This document shows positions 60,896-64,000 of a stretch of 64,000 bases of DNA, piece by piece. This DNA comes from Paenibacillus ihbetae. GTDB lineage: Bacteria > Bacillota > Bacilli > Paenibacillales > Paenibacillaceae. The notes under the pieces were generated by a model. That model searched no databases. It was not told the DNA's origin and was given only the letters and a program-made list of their open reading frames with translations. Made by a program: the position numbers and the translations under genes. Every line of letters starts with the position of its first letter. Positions within the stretch are counted from its first letter, which is position 1. Where the stretch lies: contig NZ_CP016809.1 in the NCBI RefSeq assembly GCF_002741055.1, positions 2,812,501 to 2,876,500 of the forward strand, read 5' to 3'.

Positions 60896-61872
60896 GCTCC
60901 AGCCCCTCCGGATAACTTAGCTTCACTAACGTTTAATCGAGCGCTCTGGCATCGATAGGTCCAAGTGTTATAGTAGTTTGAATTTTTTCCGTAAGAGTTA
61001 TCCACCAGAATATGCGGCTTATCCATTAGACAAGACAGAATATGTCCATGCAACCTGGAGGTCTTTATAACTTTATAATTACTGAACAAGCTGTGTGCTT
61101 TATTAACTAGATGGTCGGAATAGAGGTACCACATGAAATTCATAGAAAACTTTAAACCTATTCTTCCTTTTAAGGAGGTTAGTTTAGAGATAAACTTAAT
61201 CATCAACTGCTCCCGAAATGAGTAAAGCGTCTTCCAATCTTGATAGTCACTGCTGGATTGAAGAGGAATACTCTCCTGGCTGCCGCTTGCTTCCTTATCA
61301 AGACGCAAAAAATACAGTACCTCTTTACTGGACTCCTTAGAAGGCAACAGCGGCCAAAGCTGATGGGCCATGTCGGGGGATAAATAGAGATTGCATTTAA
61401 ATTTTGTGCGGGCCTGTTCAAGGCTTACCGTATCCCTTACAAATATATGAAGATCTCTGTGCTTGTTTACAATTGCGGCTGCCTTATTATAGGCAGCATC
61501 ATTTTCGTAGTAGATCGTCTGGGGCAGTATGGCGATACGGTGTTCAGGATAACGCTCAATGACTTTTTCTCTCAGCCCTTGATGGTTAGGATATAAATCT
61601 CCGAAATTCCCTCCTCCTTGTAAAACAATGATGCAATTCTGCGGAATCGACAGCTTTTTAGGAAAATCATTAAGACAATATCTTGCCATCACGTTAATGT
61701 TGTGATCGGCAAAAAATTTTTCGGTGCCTTTCATAATCAGCAGATCGCCGCCGTTATCATACAAGGGATAATCGATGTAATAGATACTCGACCCAGATGG
61801 GACTGCCTGGAGGATTACTTTCAGCTTCTCTTTTAACTCGTCCATCGGATGCATTTCTTTAGTTGACATCAT
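60892..61872 (-). CDS. Polysaccharide pyruvyl transferase family protein
   Basis: 326 residues, PS_pyruv_trans domain (~30-300). The start YYIDYPLYDNGGDLLIMKGT holds the NxGD-like motif of the family, and CIIVLQGGGNFGDLYPNHQG (~78-97) and TSRLHGHILSCLMDKPHILV (~269-288) its later signatures. These enzymes add ketal pyruvate, giving negatively charged wall or extracellular polymers that SLH domains can bind. ATG overlaps the flippase stop by 4 bases. Confidence 0.92.
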   Translation of the reverse strand: MMSTKEMHPMDELKEKLKVILQAVPSGSSIYYIDYPLYDNGGDLLIMKGTEKFFADHNINVMARYCLNDFPKKLSIPQNCIIVLQGGGNFGDLYPNHQGLREKVIERYPEHRIAILPQTIYYENDAAYNKAAAIVNKHRDLHIFVRDTVSLEQARTKFKCNLYLSPDMAHQLWPLLPSKESSKEVLYFLRLDKEASGSQESIPLQSSSDYQDWKTLYSFREQLMIKFISKLTSLKGRIGLKFSMNFMWYLYSDHLVNKAHSLFSNYKVIKTSRLHGHILSCLMDKPHILVDNSYGKNSNYYNTWTYRCQSARLNVSEAKLSGGAGA

Positions 61873-63227
61873 GAAACCATTCTCCTTCTTTTCATCGTTT
61901 TATCTTTTAGGATATTTCTTAAATCAGTAAAATCACCGCGATTAAACAATAAAGCTCCAAGCCTTACTTTAAAAATCATGGGAATTTGGACTAATGTGAT
62001 TGCGAGCCGCACGATAGATCCCGACATGAGCGCCAAGGCGACTCCCTGAAGTCCAAATAAAGGCGTAAACACAAAGAATAACCCAATGTTGACTGCTATC
62101 GCTGTTGCCTGCCTTATCAGAACCAGCTCCGGCCGGCCAATGGCGTTAAACGAGGAGGCTAAAATCCAGGATCCACCGCCAATAATGCATTCCAGCGATA
62201 AAATATAAAAGGTAGTGTCCGCTTCCAGGAACTCCTCTCCAAACAGGACTAACAGAAAAAAACGACCTATGATTAGACATGGCACAAGCAGTACCAGCAT
62301 AATGGTCATTGAAATGCGAAACGACTTGCCGACAATTGAAATAATGTCATGCTTTTGCAGACCCGAAACTTTTGGGAATAAGACATCGGTAATAGCCAGC
62401 TGTACGGTATTAAAAACCCGTGATAGTGCAAATACAACCGAATATAAGCCAAAATCCCTCGGGCTTAATAACGAAACGATAATGATCTTATCCGCTTGTG
62501 TGTATAAGGTACTCATAAGGTCCATGCCGTAAACCTTGAATCCATAATGAAACAACGGTTTGACAGACCGATCTGCGCGGCAGCTAGCAGACTCTATATT
62601 GGATACGTGTTTCTTTAGGACGAATCCAACAATCACAACGGTTAAAAGAGTCGGCACGAGGTAACTTATGGTGGCAGTAATCAAATTCAAGCTTCCGCTT
62701 AGGCTCAAAGCAGCAAGACTGATTGCATTAATAAGAGGTACTGTCAACAGTAATGCATTGCTGATATAGAAGCGGTCCATGCTCTTAGCTAAAGCGCTTA
62801 AAATGTTGGTCATTAAAGTTAAAGGGATTGAGAATACCGTATACATTTGTGCTAAGCGAACAGCTGTCTCGGAATACTCGCCAAGCCAAACAGGAAGAAG
62901 AAACCAAGCAACAGCTCCGGCAAAGATGCCGGCTGGAACCAGATAACTCAAGGAAGCCTTCATATAAACAGGAGTGTTACCAATGCCTTGCTTGACGTTG
63001 TATATAAGAGAAGTCGGCAAGCCAAGGCCAATTAACCCGGAAATGAACATCGGCCAAAAAAGAATAGCAGCTAATTCACCTCTGCCCTCTACACCCAGCA
63101 CTCTTGCTGTAATGATAGAGTGAAGCATAGTAAGCAGCATTATAGATAAGTTTGTAAAACTCGAAATAAATATCGTTCCTGCTATATTTTTACTGTGAAT
63201 CAGCTTGCTAAGCCTTTTGGGAATCAT
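61869..63227 (-). CDS. Polysaccharide flippase (Wzx/MATE-like)
   Basis: 452 residues with about 12-14 membrane segments and the polysaccharide synthesis-family N terminus (IAGTIFISSFTNLSIMLLTM, then ARVLGVEGRGELAAILFWPM). It would flip lipid-linked repeat units across the membrane. Its first 20 bases overlap the GT14-like gene end; its stop overlaps the pyruvyltransferase start. Confidence 0.92.
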   Translation of the reverse strand: MIPKRLSKLIHSKNIAGTIFISSFTNLSIMLLTMLHSIITARVLGVEGRGELAAILFWPMFISGLIGLGLPTSLIYNVKQGIGNTPVYMKASLSYLVPAGIFAGAVAWFLLPVWLGEYSETAVRLAQMYTVFSIPLTLMTNILSALAKSMDRFYISNALLLTVPLINAISLAALSLSGSLNLITATISYLVPTLLTVVIVGFVLKKHVSNIESASCRADRSVKPLFHYGFKVYGMDLMSTLYTQADKIIIVSLLSPRDFGLYSVVFALSRVFNTVQLAITDVLFPKVSGLQKHDIISIVGKSFRISMTIMLVLLVPCLIIGRFFLLVLFGEEFLEADTTFYILSLECIIGGGSWILASSFNAIGRPELVLIRQATAIAVNIGLFFVFTPLFGLQGVALALMSGSIVRLAITLVQIPMIFKVRLGALLFNRGDFTDLRNILKDKTMKRRRMVS

Positions 63228-64000
63228 GGGAACAACTCCATATACTTGTTATGGCTTTCATTACTCGTTTTTCCGATAGCTTAATTCGACTATCGATCCT
63301 GTTGAGCAGTGTTGAAGAAACTGAAGAATTGACTTTTCGTACAAACAGTTTATCCGAGGACAAAACTTCATCTGCATCATCCGCGGTATACCACTTTTGC
63401 AATGATGGATGAATATGGTGGATATTTGGCCAGATTGGCCATTTGTATTCTTCCGTACGGAACGGCTCCTCATCGCCCAGTTCAGTTTTGTTTCTGTAGG
63501 GGGAATTGTAGATAAGCGTATGGAAATATTTTTCGTCCGGCGCAAAAGAATGCTTGAAGTACCGGTCGATCCCTGGATACTCCTCTATCCATGTCAGTAA
63601 ATCCACGACACACTCCTGAGAAAGAGCCCACCATTGAGATCCCATATAAATGTCAAATTTCTTCCGGTTCATCTCAATGAAAGGCTTCTTTTGAAAAGGA
63701 AGAAAACCATGAATCATCTCCACCATTTTCATTACTACTTTATAAACAAGCTTATTTCTGATATTCCAGTCTCTCAGGAAATACCTTTGAATGTGGTTCA
63801 GATGATGTTTGCTATGGCTTTTAGAGACATTTGATGCTCTAATAAATTCGATATCAGGATGCTTATCGAAAAAAGCATGAATTTCTGCATTGCTAACAAG
63901 GGGATAATCGGAACCGGAAAGCAACACAATTTTTTTGTATTGCTTTCCCGAAGATATACAGAGATGCAACAATGCAATTGTTGCCTTTATTACGTTAAAA
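63208..64000 (-). CDS. Beta-1,6-N-acetylglucosaminyltransferase-like protein (GT14), partial at 5' end
   Basis: The frame stays open to the right edge, so the ATG at 63972 is internal: upstream codons read FNVIKATIALLHLCISSGKQ in the same frame. Features of the core-2/I-branching family are YKKIVLLSGSDYPLVSNAEI, MGSQWWALSQECVVDLLTWI and HSFAPDEKYFHTLIYNSPY. Bacterial members add sugars in EPS clusters. It is the most upstream gene of the EPS operon visible here; more genes are expected to the right. Confidence 0.9.
   Translation of the reverse strand, partial: FNVIKATIALLHLCISSGKQYKKIVLLSGSDYPLVSNAEIHAFFDKHPDIEFIRASNVSKSHSKHHLNHIQRYFLRDWNIRNKLVYKVVMKMVEMIHGFLPFQKKPFIEMNRKKFDIYMGSQWWALSQECVVDLLTWIEEYPGIDRYFKHSFAPDEKYFHTLIYNSPYRNKTELGDEEPFRTEEYKWPIWPNIHHIHPSLQKWYTADDADEVLSSDKLFVRKVNSSVSSTLLNRIDSRIKLSEKRVMKAITSIWSCSHDSQKA

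Overview
The window looks like a chromosomal segment of a Paenibacillus-type Firmicute. The evidence is the moderately GC-rich genes with strong GGAGG-type ribosome binding sites, frequent TTG and GTG starts, lipoproteins with LxAC/LxGC boxes, two very large secreted enzymes that end in S-layer homology (SLH) domains, a B. subtilis-like pspA-ydjGHI operon, and a PqqD/B2/ABC cassette related to paeninodin-class lasso peptide loci. No rRNA, tRNA, CRISPR array, transposase or integrase was found.

Layout. 1-4.1 kb: a CUT1 sugar ABC importer (two permeases, binding lipoprotein, no ATPase here) and its LacI-type regulator, with a readable promoter, operator and cre-like site. 4.2-8 kb: EamA exporter divergent from a LysR regulator, then an alpha/beta hydrolase, an SRPBCC protein and an ArsR regulator. 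8.2-14 kb: an oligopeptide-type ABC importer, with the binding protein divergent from the permease and ATPase genes. 14-19 kb: a SEDS (FtsW/RodA-like) protein with a PadR regulator, and a multidomain GH3 enzyme. 19-23 kb: an ECF sigma/DUF4179 pair, and an ECF41-type sigma convergent with an AhpD-like protein; the latter two genes share a promoter signature. 23.8-27 kb: an NSS transporter, a repeat protein of carboxypeptidase-regulatory-like domains, a small basic protein and a broken ORF.

27-48 kb: an SLH-anchored type I pullulanase, a GH20-like enzyme, another sigma/anti-sigma pair, a 2092-residue SLH-anchored nuclease/5'-nucleotidase, and a BMP-type nucleoside ABC importer lying directly upstream of that nuclease. 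The last two read together as an extracellular nucleic-acid salvage locus. 48.8-52.5 kb: an envelope-stress operon (PspA, zinc-ribbon membrane protein, TPM protein, SPFH protein) behind a SigW-like promoter.

53.4-64 kb: one leftward block. Its upstream part is a visibly AT-richer exopolysaccharide operon (GT14-like transferase, flippase, pyruvyltransferase, PssD/PssE pair, GT4, polymerase, nucleotidyltransferase). Its downstream part is a PqqD-B2-ABC cassette of lasso-peptide type with no precursor or cyclase gene in the window. This coupling is the most unusual system here. The window cuts the first permease (left edge) and the GT14-like gene (right edge).
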